Shown: piece by piece, positions 1 through 12,538 of the stretch
How positions within the stretch are numbered: the stretch's first letter is position 1
How the letters are laid out: each line of letters opens with the position of its first letter
Assembly (NCBI GenBank): GCA_038322235.1
Contig: JBBQFQ010000002.1
Coordinates: 205,790-269,789, forward strand
Source: SZAS-18 sp038322235
GTDB taxonomy: Bacteria; Verrucomicrobiota; Verrucomicrobiia; Chthoniobacterales; SZAS-18
Direction: 5' to 3'
DNA length: 64,000 nt
Position numbers and translations under genes: made by a program
Notes under the pieces: generated by a model
Databases searched by the model: none
Told to the model about the DNA's origin: nothing
What the model saw: only the letters and a program-made list of their open reading frames with translations

Positions 1-28
1 ACAAATATTTTCAATTGAACGCGTTTTT

Positions 29-820
29 TTGCTTGCAGTGTTCTTCGGAACACTCCATTGTGAACTCGTCACTCCCGTGACAATCACCCCCGGTTCTCCC
101 GTTGGAGAACCGGGATCAGTCAGCAAAAACCAACTAGAAAAACAAACCCAATTCGATAATTCGAACCCACAACCCAGTGCGGCAGCAGCCGCTTCCGTTT
201 CCCCAAACGGAACTGTCACCCCGAACGTTGCCCCCAACGCCTCGGCCAACCTCAACCCAAACCTCAACCCCGCTGTCAGTGCAGCGGATTTCCCGCCGGT
301 TCTCGCGGCTCTCGGCCTCTCGGCCGGACTGTTGGAATCGGTCCAGGCGCTCAACCGCCAGTATGAGCAACTGGTCGGTCCGCTCGCGTCCATTCCCCGG
401 ACGGAACGTCGCCGCTATCGCTACCAGGCGAACGGCGACACCGGGCACACGGACAACCTCAAGGGCCTCATCGCCCAGCGGCCGGACGCCGTGCCGCCGG
501 ACGCGAGTCTGGCGAACGTCAGTGCCCTGGAAGGCGTCCGCGACCTCCTCGGGCCGGAGGTCGAACGCGTCCGCACCATTCTGGTCCGGCTGGAGGACGT
601 TGCCACGCTCGCCAGCCGCCAGTTCCAGGCGCGGCTGAGCACGGCGCGCATCGCGCTCCAGTCCGCGAGTCGCTACGCCGGAGTCGACCTCGGCGAACAG
701 CTCGCGCGAGCGGGCACCCGCTTCCACCGGAAGCGGAAGAAGCCGGCCGCTCCGGGTGCCACCGGCACCCCGGCCACTGGGCAAGCTCCGCCACCGGCGG
801 GACCTGCCGCCAAGGCGTGA
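29..820 (+). CDS. Hypothetical protein with Ala/Pro/Asn-rich N-terminus, possibly partial at 5' end
   Basis: I do not recognise a characterised family. The frame is open to the left window edge, so the gene may begin outside. Inside the window the candidate starts are TTG at 29, GTG at 38 and GTG at 77; no ATG is in frame. The first 80 residues are low complexity (Ser, Ala, Asn, Pro). The remainder is helical and contains an Arg-rich 'TERRRYRY' stretch, a region about 'LEGVRDLLGPEVERVRTIL', and a basic then Pro/Ala-rich tail ('HRKRKKPAAP'). It loosely resembles a recurring Verrucomicrobia/Planctomycetes family of about 200 aa of unknown function (my recollection). The 5' part overlaps three RNA-like hairpins at 37-114, which makes the true start doubtful. 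A strong terminator follows at 862-894. Confidence 0.55.
   Translation: MLAVFFGTLHCELVTPVTITPGSPVGEPGSVSKNQLEKQTQFDNSNPQPSAAAAASVSPNGTVTPNVAPNASANLNPNLNPAVSAADFPPVLAALGLSAGLLESVQALNRQYEQLVGPLASIPRTERRRYRYQANGDTGHTDNLKGLIAQRPDAVPPDASLANVSALEGVRDLLGPEVERVRTILVRLEDVATLASRQFQARLSTARIALQSASRYAGVDLGEQLARAGTRFHRKRKKPAAPGATGTPATGQAPPPAGPAAKA
37..114 (+). other. Three consecutive tetraloop hairpins
   Basis: There are three perfect inverted repeats in a row, each with a 4-nt loop. The first is a 7-bp stem at 37-43/48-54 with loop TTCG. The second is a 5-bp stem at 68-72/77-81 with loop TCCC. The third is an 11-bp stem at 89-99/104-114 with loop CGTT. None is followed by a T run, so they are not classic terminators. 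They may be a structured leader of the gene at 29-820 or part of an RNA that starts outside the window. Confidence 0.45.
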
Positions 821-861
821 GCGCGCGGTCCAGTCCGGACTGAGCAAGGTCAGTCCATCCC

Positions 862-894
862 GGCGGGCGTCTCTTCGGAGGCGCCCGCCTTTTT
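862..894 (+). terminator. Rho-independent terminator after the first gene
   Basis: A 12-bp stem (862-873 with 878-889, one G-U pair) closes on a TTCG tetraloop at 874-877 and is followed by five T residues at 890-894. It lies 42 bases after the stop of the plus-strand gene ending at 820. This is a textbook intrinsic terminator for that gene. Confidence 0.9.
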
Positions 895-1100
895 CGTGCC
901 CGGATCGCTCGGGCACTTGGGCAGACGCGAACGTTCTGAGGCGAGAGCGCTCGCCCGAAAAGGAGCAGGGCCCCAGCCTTGGCTGCGACGATGAAACCGG
1001 CGCGCTCGACCCCCGCGCCTGGCAGGACATGAAAAGCTCCGTTCCTTTGGATCCCGCCCGCCGGGCGAAACGCGACGCCGGTCCGCGAAGATCCCAGAAA
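895..1100. other. Intergenic, nothing recognised
   Basis: This is the stretch between the terminator and the tandem repeat array. Open frames across it on both strands are Arg/Pro/Ala-rich without recognisable domains and continue into the repeats in other frames. I see no gene, RNA or promoter that I can support. Confidence 0.5.
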
Positions 1101-1527
1101 TGGGAGATGCGCCGCATCTCAAAAAGATCCCCGGTATCTCCGGGAGATGCGCCGCATCTCAAAAAGATCCAGCGTATCTCCGGGAGATGCGCCGCATCTC
1201 AAAAAGATCCCCCGTATCTCCGGGAGATGCGCCGCATCTCAAAAAGATCCCCCGTATCTCCGGGAGATGCGCCGCATCTCAAAAAGATCCAGCGCATCTT
1301 CGGGAGATGCGCCGCATCTCAAGAAGATCCAACGCATCTCCGGGAGATGCGCCGCATCTCAAAAAGATCCCCCGTCTCTCCGGGAGATGCGCCGCATCTC
1401 AAAAAGATCCAGCGCATCTTCGGGAGATGCGCCGCATCTCAAAAAGATCCCAACGCATCTTCGGGAGATGCGCCGCATCTCAAAAAGATCCCAACGCATC
1501 TTCGGGAGATGCGCCACATCTCAAAGC
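1101..1527. repeat. Tandem array of ten 40-41 bp palindrome-containing repeats
   Basis: Units begin at 1101, 1141, 1181, 1221, 1261, 1301, 1341, 1381, 1421 and 1462. The first eight are 40 bp and the last two 41 bp; a decayed partial unit runs 1503-1527. Every full unit carries GAGATGCGCCGCATCTC, an inverted repeat with 8-bp arms around one base, followed by an A-rich CTCAAAAAGATCC segment. Variation is confined mainly to about 10 bases after GATCC. Because 40 is not a multiple of 3, the unit is read in all three frames (a 40-residue period), which creates long spurious open frames such as those rich in 'MRRISKRS' or 'GDAPHLKK'. There are no unique spacers, so it is not a CRISPR array. Confidence 0.95.
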
Positions 1528-1540
1528 GCTCGAGGCAGCT

Positions 1541-1992
1541 GCGCTGGTGGATCTGCCGGATTCCATTGCCTCTCCGGATCTGAAATGCTCGTCGCGATGT
1601 CTCAACTCCGCCCGACCGAGGTCTCCGATGCTCTCGCGTCGGGCGCCAGGGATCGAGCTTCGCGCGGGACCCGTCTGAGCGAGACCGCCTTCTCGCGCCC
1701 CGGCGGGGCGCACCCTTGCCACGTGGTGGTCCGGTGGTTGCACCACCGGCTATCCATCTTTGGTCCCGGAGGGACCCAAGCCCGGAGGGACCCAATCCCG
1801 CGCCGATTGAGCGAATCTCTCGCGACGCTCAGGTGTCGGTCACGGGGTGCACTGGAACCCGCTTTGCCGTCGCTGCGCTCCGCCCTGCGGACTGCCTTCG
1901 CCAAGCTGTCTCCCTTCGCTCGGCTCTCCTCGCGGCTTGGCGGCGGGCCATTTTGCACCTCGCGCGCCCACCAGATCAAGTGTGTCGGACCA
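1541..1992. repeat. Hairpin-rich REP-like remnant, no gene
   Basis: No convincing coding frame is present. The stretch holds a perfect 8-bp hairpin (1731-1738/1742-1749), a 6-bp hairpin (1762-1767/1771-1776), and a 13-bp direct repeat CCCGGAGGGACCC at 1765-1777 and 1781-1793. From memory, the combination of a CCACCGG hairpin and a GGTCCC...GGGACC hairpin recurs between genes in Planctomycetes/Verrucomicrobia genomes, so this may be a dispersed REP-type element or the decayed edge of a small transposable element. The next sequence (1800-1985) is GC-rich filler. Confidence 0.35.
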
Positions 1993-2721
1993 CTAGAAGG
2001 AAGTCATCTTGATCCGGCTCGAGCGGTTGACCACTGTGCCGGCCGGCGCGTTGAGCCACTCGGCCATCTTGCGGGCGAGATCGTCGATGTTCCCCTCGGA
2101 GCCGTGATACCAAGTGTATTGACCCACGTTGATGAGGGCGAACTTGTCGGTCTCACGGTGCTTGAAGCGCACAAGGACTTCGCCTTTGCGACCGTCACGC
2201 ATTTGTCCTTCGAGGCCGATCGATCCGTTGCCGAAAACCGTGGCGAGGCCAGCTCCTGGGATGACAAAGCCGGCGGCGGACGCGGCGGTATTCCAAAAGA
2301 CCTTCGCCGGGTTCAACTCCACGAGCGAGAGATCCAGGCGCAGCGTCTTGGGCGAGGCCTTCTGCACCACGCGAAAGCGATTGCCGGGATACGCCGCGAT
2401 CGCTTTCTCGAACGAGCTCTTCATGTAAGCCGCCACCCGCGCGCAATCCGCCTTCAGTTGCTCCTTCGTTTGCGGGTTTTGCAGATCCCACCAGCTCATC
2501 TGGCGCAAGCGCGGGCTGCTGACCGCGGTCACGAGCACTTCGGAATAGGTCGTGGAAGGTGCCTTGTTCTGCACGCGCGCCGCGCCCGCTTTGGTGACTT
2601 CGACCGAATCGACGAATTGCGCGCGCGAGGTGTTCGCGCCCGCCGGCCGATCCGTGGCGCAGCCAGCCAGCAGGGCCGCGCCGACGGCAGTGAGCACGAA
2701 GTGGGAAAGTGAGCGCATCAT
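1993..2721 (-). CDS. DUF3313-like outer-membrane lipoprotein
   Basis: The protein is 242 aa when started at the ATG at 2721 (a second ATG follows at 2718). It opens with a lipoprotein signal ending in the lipobox LLAGC, so the mature protein should be anchored through cysteine to a membrane. The body contains 'YSEVLVTAVSSPRLRQMSWWDLQ', a helical stretch, 'LRLDLSLVELNPAKVFWNTAASAAGFVIPGA' split by a Gly-rich segment, and a C-terminal region ending in 'WLNAPAG'. This layout fits DUF3313, a family of predicted lipoproteins without known function. It lies 160 bp downstream of the third Clp-like ATPase on the same strand, so it may be co-transcribed or independent. No Shine-Dalgarno sequence precedes the start. 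Confidence 0.7.
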   Translation of the reverse strand: MMRSLSHFVLTAVGAALLAGCATDRPAGANTSRAQFVDSVEVTKAGAARVQNKAPSTTYSEVLVTAVSSPRLRQMSWWDLQNPQTKEQLKADCARVAAYMKSSFEKAIAAYPGNRFRVVQKASPKTLRLDLSLVELNPAKVFWNTAASAAGFVIPGAGLATVFGNGSIGLEGQMRDGRKGEVLVRFKHRETDKFALINVGQYTWYHGSEGNIDDLARKMAEWLNAPAGTVVNRSSRIKMTSF

Positions 2722-2880
2722 GGGAGGGAGGAAGGGAGAAAACGAGTGAAGGTGGGTCAACGAAACCCGAGCGTACGGGAAGCCGCCCCGCGCTTGCAAT
2801 CCCTGGTTCGCTCCCGGCCAGAAAAACTCAGGCCTCCGGTGGAAACCGCCATATCCGCGACCAGATCCTCGGCCAACCGC

Positions 2881-5199
2881 TCAGCGATCCCCGCTCACCG
2901 AAAAAAACACCCCGTCGACGCGCGCGTCACCCCGAATCGTGGCATCGCAGACGCCGAGATGCTCCAGCAACCACGCGGCGAGCGGCGTGACGACCAACTC
3001 CTCCACCGCGCGCTGGAGCGGACGCGCCCCGTAGCGATGATCGAAGCCAGCCGCGGCCACCGCGGCCGTGAGCGCTGGCGTCGGAACAAAGCGGAGCCGG
3101 GCCGCGCGCAAGCCTTCGCGGTCCGACAACTCCGCCAGCGCCTTCATCGCGATGGCCTTCACCCGCTCCGGCGAAAGCGACTGAAACTCCACCACCCCAT
3201 CCAGCCGGTTGAAGAACTCGGGCCGGAAGAACTTCGCCACCGCTTCCGCGAAGCCAGCGCTCCCCGTTTCGGTGAAGCCGATCGGCGCGCTCCGATCCGC
3301 GCCCAGATTCGAGGTGAGCAGCACGACCGCCTGCCGGAAATCGGTCACGCGGCCGAAGGGATCGGTCAGCCGGCCTTCGTCGAAGAGACCGAGCAAGACG
3401 TCGAAGACCTCCGGATCGGCCTTCTCCACTTCGTCGAAAAGCACGATGCAAAGGGGCTGGGCACGCACCCACCGCACCAGCTCGCTGGGTCCGCCGTCAT
3501 CGGCCGAGATCAACCGACGGGCTGAGCCGGGCAGAGCGAATTCGCTGAGATCGAGGCGAACCAAACGATCCTCGGCGCCCTTCGGATCGGCGCCGAAAAG
3601 ATAGCCGGCGAGCGCGCGGGCCAGCGCGGTCTTGCCGACGCCGGTCGGCCCGCAGAAAAGCTGCACGGCGAGTGGGCGGGTCGGATCATTCAGGCCGGAT
3701 TTGAAGCGCGTCACGATCTGCGCGGCGGCCCGGCACGCGGCCGGCTGGCCCAGGACGCAGCTTTCGAGGTGGGCGACGACCTCGTTCTCCGAGACGACGC
3801 AATCATCGCGCAGCAACCACTCGGGAAGCCCGGTTTGCGCGCTAAATTCGGCCATGACGTCGCTGACGCTCACCCGCTTCTCTGCTGCCCTCGCGCGGCG
3901 CGCGAGCAGTTCCCGCAGAAAGCGCGTGGCCCGGCCGGGAAACGATTCGTACGGCTGAAACCGCCGAAACAGACGCCGCACCATCGCCGCCACGTCGGGA
4001 GCGATCTCCAGCTTCAGATCGCGCGTCGCATGGTCGCAGAAGCGCTCCAGCAGCCGCTGCGCCGCCGTCGCCTCGAACGCGGGCACGCGGAGCACCTCGC
4101 ACGCCTCGGCCAGTTCGGGCAGCAGCCGTCGGCAGGCATCGAGCTCGGCCGGACTGGCTTCAGCCACCAGACGCAATTCGCCCCGCTGGAGATACGGCAC
4201 CAGAAAGGCGCCCACGCTGTCGCGCGCGCCGGTCCCGCCGATGCGCACCAGATCGAGCAGATTCTCCACGCAGAGCACTCCCGGGATTTCCCCCAGAGCC
4301 GCCACCACTGCTTCGCACCGCGCCTCCCATTGGCCGAGATACTGCATGCCCGCGATGAGGCGGGCCGCACTGCTCCGCCAGAACCGAGGCAGCCGGATTT
4401 CCTCTTCGTCCGCGGAGCGCGCCAGCCGACGGGCGGCATCGGCGAGAATGGTGGTCTTGCCCACGCCGGGCTCACCGACCAGCAGCACGCTGCTTTTCTC
4501 CTGCGTGAGCCGCGCCATCAGATCTTCGACGAGGTCGCCCCGCTCCCAAGCGGTGGCTTGGCGTCGGGCGGCCGGTCCGACGCCCGGCAGCGGCTCGGCT
4601 ACCGCGGAGAGCGCGGCGGGAACGGGCGCAGCGCTTGCGTCGCGCCGACGCGAACCGGTCGCACTGCGAATGGGCAGCGTGTGGAGCGTCGCCTTCCCGG
4701 GTGCCGCAAACCGGATGAGCGCGGCGGGCGTCAATCCGCGCAACTGCTGCGTGGCGAAATGCTGCGCGAGCGATTTCCAGCCGGACGCGATCGTGTACTC
4801 GAAGCGCAGCCCGAGCGCCGGCAGCGTGCAGATCCCGAGGCCGCCACGATCGCGCGCGAGCACCGCGGGCAGCCGGAGCACGAGGGTCTCCGCGCACGGA
4901 AAGACGCGCTTTCCCTCCGTGTATTCAGGCCGGGCCGTGACCTTCAGCTCGGCCACCTCGAAGCCCTCGGATTCTTCCCGCTCCGTCCATGGCGCGTCCA
5001 GGAAGAGCTTCTCCAAGCGCTCCTCCATCGCGCCCAGCGCTTCCTTCGCGCTCGCGCCTACGCAGGCGGCCACGTCGAAGAGATCGATCGCGCAGGCGGT
5101 GAAGAACCCCGGCGGCGTTTCCGTCAGCAGGACCGTGATGCGAGTGATGGTGGCCATGATGCGGTCGTTCACCAATCGGCAAATCACTTCTCGAGCCAT
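2881..5199 (-). CDS. Divergent Clp-type double-AAA+ ATPase, third of three
   Basis: The protein is 772 aa from ATG 5199; ATG 5157 is an alternative that would remove a 16-base overlap with the preceding gene. The N-terminal 50 residues ('PGFFTACAIDLFDVAACVG' then 'ASAKEAL') look HicB-like and there is no Clp_N repeat domain. AAA module 1 has Walker A GEPGVGKT near 238, but the Walker B position reads VLCVENLL and the arginine finger is absent; the pore motif YLG is kept. Module 2 has Walker A GPTGVGKT near 515, Walker B CIVLFDEVEK near 582, sensor 1 TSNLG near 625, arginine finger FFNRLD near 657 and sensor 2 YGARPLQRA near 720. An IGF tripeptide between sensor 1 and the arginine finger matches the position of the ClpP-docking loop. 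The usual GYVG pore loop of module 2 is missing, and there is no C-terminal extension. Confidence 0.85.
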   Translation of the reverse strand: MAREVICRLVNDRIMATITRITVLLTETPPGFFTACAIDLFDVAACVGASAKEALGAMEERLEKLFLDAPWTEREESEGFEVAELKVTARPEYTEGKRVFPCAETLVLRLPAVLARDRGGLGICTLPALGLRFEYTIASGWKSLAQHFATQQLRGLTPAALIRFAAPGKATLHTLPIRSATGSRRRDASAAPVPAALSAVAEPLPGVGPAARRQATAWERGDLVEDLMARLTQEKSSVLLVGEPGVGKTTILADAARRLARSADEEEIRLPRFWRSSAARLIAGMQYLGQWEARCEAVVAALGEIPGVLCVENLLDLVRIGGTGARDSVGAFLVPYLQRGELRLVAEASPAELDACRRLLPELAEACEVLRVPAFEATAAQRLLERFCDHATRDLKLEIAPDVAAMVRRLFRRFQPYESFPGRATRFLRELLARRARAAEKRVSVSDVMAEFSAQTGLPEWLLRDDCVVSENEVVAHLESCVLGQPAACRAAAQIVTRFKSGLNDPTRPLAVQLFCGPTGVGKTALARALAGYLFGADPKGAEDRLVRLDLSEFALPGSARRLISADDGGPSELVRWVRAQPLCIVLFDEVEKADPEVFDVLLGLFDEGRLTDPFGRVTDFRQAVVLLTSNLGADRSAPIGFTETGSAGFAEAVAKFFRPEFFNRLDGVVEFQSLSPERVKAIAMKALAELSDREGLRAARLRFVPTPALTAAVAAAGFDHRYGARPLQRAVEELVVTPLAAWLLEHLGVCDATIRGDARVDGVFFSVSGDR

Positions 5200-5965
5200 G
5201 CCGCCTCGCCCGGGAATGGGGCGCGATAGTACACCGCCATTTTTCGACCCTCGATGAGAACGGCAGCTCTTGCCTTCCGAGAAGCCAGCAGGCGGCGAAG
5301 ACCGGGGAGGTTTTCGGATGCCAGTTGGATCGAGTATTTACCTTCGGCCTTTTCCTCGCTCCCCGGGGAGTGGAGCCCGGGCCAGCTTTCTGGCCAAAGA
5401 ACGGATTCCTCGGAAGCGTCCTCGTAGGGCCAAAACGAGACCTCCAACGAAGCGGGCAGCCACGGGGAACCCTCCTGAAGGCGCTCCGAGTCGACCCGGC
5501 GGAGGAGCAAATCCACCGCACCAGAAAGCGACTCCTCCGCCGAGAAGTCCCGCTCGGTCCAATCCTCGAGCCGAATCTCACTCTGCGGTCTCGCCATCGT
5601 CCAGTCCGCACCTCGCCAATTCCCGTAGATGCTCAGGAAGGCGGTGGAGGTCCAGATGTACGTGCTCACCTCATCGAATTTAGAGGAAAGCCGAAAGTTC
5701 TTCTTCGCTATCTGCCGGTCGAAGGTGACGAGCGTCGAGACCAACCCCCTCGCGTCAGGGACGGTTCTGCGAAGAAACCGCTGCTTCGGATCAGGCGTTA
5801 GCGGCTTGTACAAAACGCTACCGTCGTCATAAATCGCAAACGTCGGACCCTCGGCTCCGAGGCGGCTGCCCCACGGGCTCTGCTCGACAACGACGAGCAA
5901 CGGACGCGGTTCCGCGGCACCAACGGATGCCAGGAGAAGCACGAGAATCGAAAGGCGAAAGAGCA

Positions 5966-5969
<4 letters not shown>
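5184..5969 (-). CDS. Secreted protein embedded in the Clp-like operon
   Basis: The protein is 261 aa from ATG 5969, chosen because it overlaps the stop of the upstream ATPase in an ATGA arrangement and is followed at once by a signal peptide (FRLSILVLLLASVGAAE). The mature part has 'GPTFAIYDDGSVLY' near the start, a Trp-rich central segment, 'LWPESWPGLHSPG' and a C-terminal 'MAVYYRAPFPGEA'. I do not recognise a named family. The 'IYDDGSVLY' and 'WPxxWPGL' features recall uncharacterised secreted or immunity-like proteins of Verrucomicrobia and Planctomycetes (recollection only). Its position between two Clp-like genes with overlapping frames argues that it acts with them, yet the signal peptide puts it outside the cytoplasm. 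Confidence 0.8.
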
Positions 5970-9237
<3,268 letters not shown>

Positions 9238-9241
<4 letters not shown>

Positions 9242-12200
9242 GATGCATCCTCCCGCATGTTCCGCAGCGCCCGCTCGAGTCGCGCCGTCACGCAATCGTG
9301 CAGCGCGTTGCCGAGCGCCCCGGTCCACCGCAGCACCCCCAGCGCGCGATCGCTCACCGTGCCGGCAGGCGCCGGATGGTACTGCCGGAGCACGTCGCCC
9401 GGCGTGAGCCCACCGCGGCGTTCCATGCCCTCCGGCGGCGCGTATTCCCCGACATCCTGATCCACCTCGATGAGCGCGTGCCGGCGTTTCTTTCCCGAGA
9501 GATGCTCCGCGTGCCAGCCGGCTTCGCCGATCCAGAGGGGGAGAGCCGACGGTCCGTGAAGATGAAAAATGCAGCCCAGCAATCCGTCCGTCTGCTGCGC
9601 CAGATACGCGCCGGGATCGATCACGGTTCGTGCCTTCACGGCCACGCGGCTCAGGCGCGGCACCGGGACCACCTCCGGCGCCTTTTCGCCCGCGGCCGGC
9701 AGGCCGGACTCGAGCGCGACCAGGCGGACCGAGTGATCCAGATGCCTGGCAGTCGAGAGCACCGCGCGCGCCAGCGCGAGCAGCCATTCCTTCTCCTCGC
9801 CGAACACCGCCACCAGCGCCCGCTGTGCCTGGGGAAAGAGATGCTGCTCGTAAACTTCCAGCGACAGCGCCCGCACCGCCGCCAGCGCACGCTGGCCATC
9901 CGAGGCGAACCCGGCGCGGGTCAGGCTCGATCGTTCGTGGAGCGCGACCGCCACCTCAGTCTCGAGCGCCTCCAGCGCGGTCAAGGCCGGCCCGAGCCGT
10001 GCCTCGAGGGCGGTGAGTTCGCGCAACCGGCGGGGTTCCGGAAGATCGGGCGTGCGCCGCCGCTGGCGCTGATGCGCGGCGGCCAGACGAAGGCGTTCAT
10101 TGGCCAGCGCCTGCACCGCGCCGCAATGCTGGAGCAGCTGCATTTCCCGCCGGCGCGCGCTCAGTTCCTTCACCTGCCGACCGAGCGACTTCGTCTCCGG
10201 ATGATCGCCCGCCGCGCCAAGTGAGCCCACCTCCACCTGCAACCCGCCCGCTGCCACGCGCACGACGGCGTGCAGAAGATGATCGGCGGGATAGCGATTC
10301 AGACGCTCGGCCAGCGGGAAGAGGAGCTCGCGTTCGACCGCCCGCTTCAGCGGCCGCGCGCCGTAGCGCGGATCGAATCCGGTCTGTGCGAAATGCTCGG
10401 CCACGCCGGGAGCGATCTCCAGCTGATGAAACCGCAGGCCGTCGCGGGTGCGGATGATCATCAGTTCACGCTCGGCGATCGCCTGCACCGTCGCGCGGTC
10501 GAGCGGTGAGAACGGGACGATGCGATCGAAGCGGTTGAACAACTCGGGGCGCATCGCCTTCCGCACCTCCGCGGTGAAATGCTCGCGCGCATCGCGCTGC
10601 TCGTTCGCCCCTGCGGCGAAACCGAGCCGGCCAGAGGCGAACGTGGACGCACCCAGATTCGAGGTCAGGATGATCACCGCATTGCTGAAGTCCGCCAGCC
10701 GGCCGGCCGCATCGGTCAGCCTCCCCTCGCCCAGGACCGGCAGGAGGAGATCGAAGAAGAGCGGATGCGCCTTCTCGAACTCATCGAAGAGCAGAACGCA
10801 GAACGGCTCCTCGCGCACCCGGGCGGTGAGCTGTCCCTCGCCGTCCCGACCGCCGATCAAGCGCTGCACGGCAAAGGGCGTGGCGAATTCGCTCATGTCG
10901 AAGCGAGTGACACGCTCGGGATCGCCGAAGAGAAATCCCGCCAGCGAACGCGCCATCTCGGTCTTGCCCACGCCGGTCGGGCCGATGAAAAGCAGCGAGG
11001 CGAGCGGCTGGCGCGGCCGGGCCAGCCGCTTCTTCACCACCGCGAGCAGCGCCGTGACTTGCGCCACCGCGCTCGGTTGACCGATCACCCGCGCCTCAAA
11101 CCAGCCGCGCGTTTCCGCCAGATCGAGCGGCACCGCGTCATCGAGCATCACGCGCGGCAGCCCGGTCTCGCGAGTGAACGCGCCAATCACCTCGGCCGGC
11201 GCGGGCGGAGCGGCGTCAGCGTGATCGCGGCGCAGATTCCGCAAGAAGCGGAGGGGTCGACCTGGGTAGGCCGAGGTGGTGGCGTAGCGGCGATGCAGGG
11301 CGTCGATTTCGTCGAGCGTGGCGGCCGGCCACTCCGGCGCCGCCGCCGCGAGGATACGCCGACCCCGCGCGGCATCGGGCTCGACGACGACGAGCGGCAC
11401 GAACAGCTCCAGCAGATGCGGGTCCTCGCGTTCCAGCACGGGGATTTGCTCCGGCGTGCATTCGGCAATCGCGAGGAACTCCCCGCGCCCGAGGTGCGGC
11501 CGGAGAAAGCTGGCAATGCCCTGCTGGTTGTAAATGTGCCGGCCCGTCTGGAGCAGTTCGAGCAGCGAGCCAAAGTGAAGGATGGCGTGCCTCTTCGCGG
11601 CTTCGCGCACGAGTTCGCCCAGCCGCTCCTGCCATTCCCCGAAACCGCTCATTCCCGAAATGAGGCGCGACCCACTGGTGGCGCGAAATGGGGTCTCCCG
11701 AAAACCGAACGACGCCCGCCGCCGGACCAACTCGCGCACGACGGCGCTCTTGCCCACGCCGGCGGGACCCACCAGCAGCACGTGCTGCGGCGGCTGACCA
11801 CCGAGGAATCCGGCCAGTTGCGCGACCGACTCCTCCACCTCCCACGCGGGCTCGGTCGAGAAGGTGAGATCGGTCGTGACCTCGTCGAGCAGCGATTTCT
11901 TCTTCTCCCCTGCATCCGGCGTCGCCGTTGGGTCGCGCACCGTCGCGAGCACGTCCATCCGTCCCAGCTCCAGCGCGAGCGTCTCCGGCAGCGCGATCAA
12001 GCGGGCGAGCGATTTCCCGGCGCCGTCCCGCTGATGCGCGGCGCGAATGTGCGCCGGCAGGCGTTCCCTCACCTCGCCCTCATCGGCGCCGAAGACTTCG
12101 ATGCCCAGCACCGGTACGCGCGCCACGTGGAGCGCGCCGACCTGCCCACAAACGACCTGAAAATTCAGCTCCACCGGCGATGTCCACTGCGACTGCCGCG

Positions 12201-12444
12201 GCGGCGGCTCCATCGACATCCGCACGTCCGCCACAACGGCGTTTTCCACCACCGGCCCCACCCGTGCCAGCGTCTCGGCGGCGGTGTCCGCGATGGCCAT
12301 CCGGGCGAGATCAGTCAGCCCGGCTTCCAACTTCAATCGGGAATCCGCGCACCACACCGCTCCGACCCCCGGCAATTCGCCCAGCCACGTTTCGTCGCCG
12401 AGGCGCAGCGTCAAAGTCTCAAGCTGAAAGGGCCGTTCCGCCAC
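9238..12444 (-). CDS. Divergent Clp-type double-AAA+ ATPase with PCRF-like C-terminus, first of three
   Basis: The protein is 1068 aa from ATG 12444. The N-terminal 200 residues include a HicB-like stretch near 95-140 ('GALHVARVPVLGIEVFGADEGE'). Module 1 has Walker A GPAGVGKS near 225, but the Walker B position reads ILHFGSLL, lacking both acids, and the arginine finger is gone. Module 2 is intact: GPTGVGKT near 488, CVLLFDEFEKAH near 548, TSNLG near 593, LFNRFD near 632, YGARPLKRA near 691. An LGF tripeptide occupies the ClpP-loop position. Residues 730-1068 are helical, then show GPSALPLWIGEAGWHAEHL near 965, again like a PCRF domain. It is the first ATPase of the overlapping run. The PAS protein gene ends 94 bp upstream. 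A TACAAT at 12514-12519 could be a -10 element, but I see no good -35. Confidence 0.85.
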
Positions 12445-12538
12445 GCCCCCGCTTCGCGGAAAGCGGCGACGTTGGCAAGGGACCGCCGCCGCCCTGCGCC
12501 TTCAGCGCGGCGACATTGTACTTCACCGGCCGGTACCG

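Noticed and set aside
1101..1527. CRISPR array
   Set aside because: Units are contiguous with no unique spacers and no cas genes are near.
756..1678. Long plus-strand open frames rich in MRRISKRS / GDAPHLKK repeats
   Set aside because: They arise because the 40-bp tandem array lacks stop codons in any frame. The same peptide words appear in all three frames and there is no start context or domain.
1147..2712. 521-aa plus-strand open frame across the repeats and the lipoprotein gene
   Set aside because: It runs antisense through the DUF3313-like lipoprotein gene, whose minus-strand product has a signal and lipobox; the plus frame has no recognisable features.
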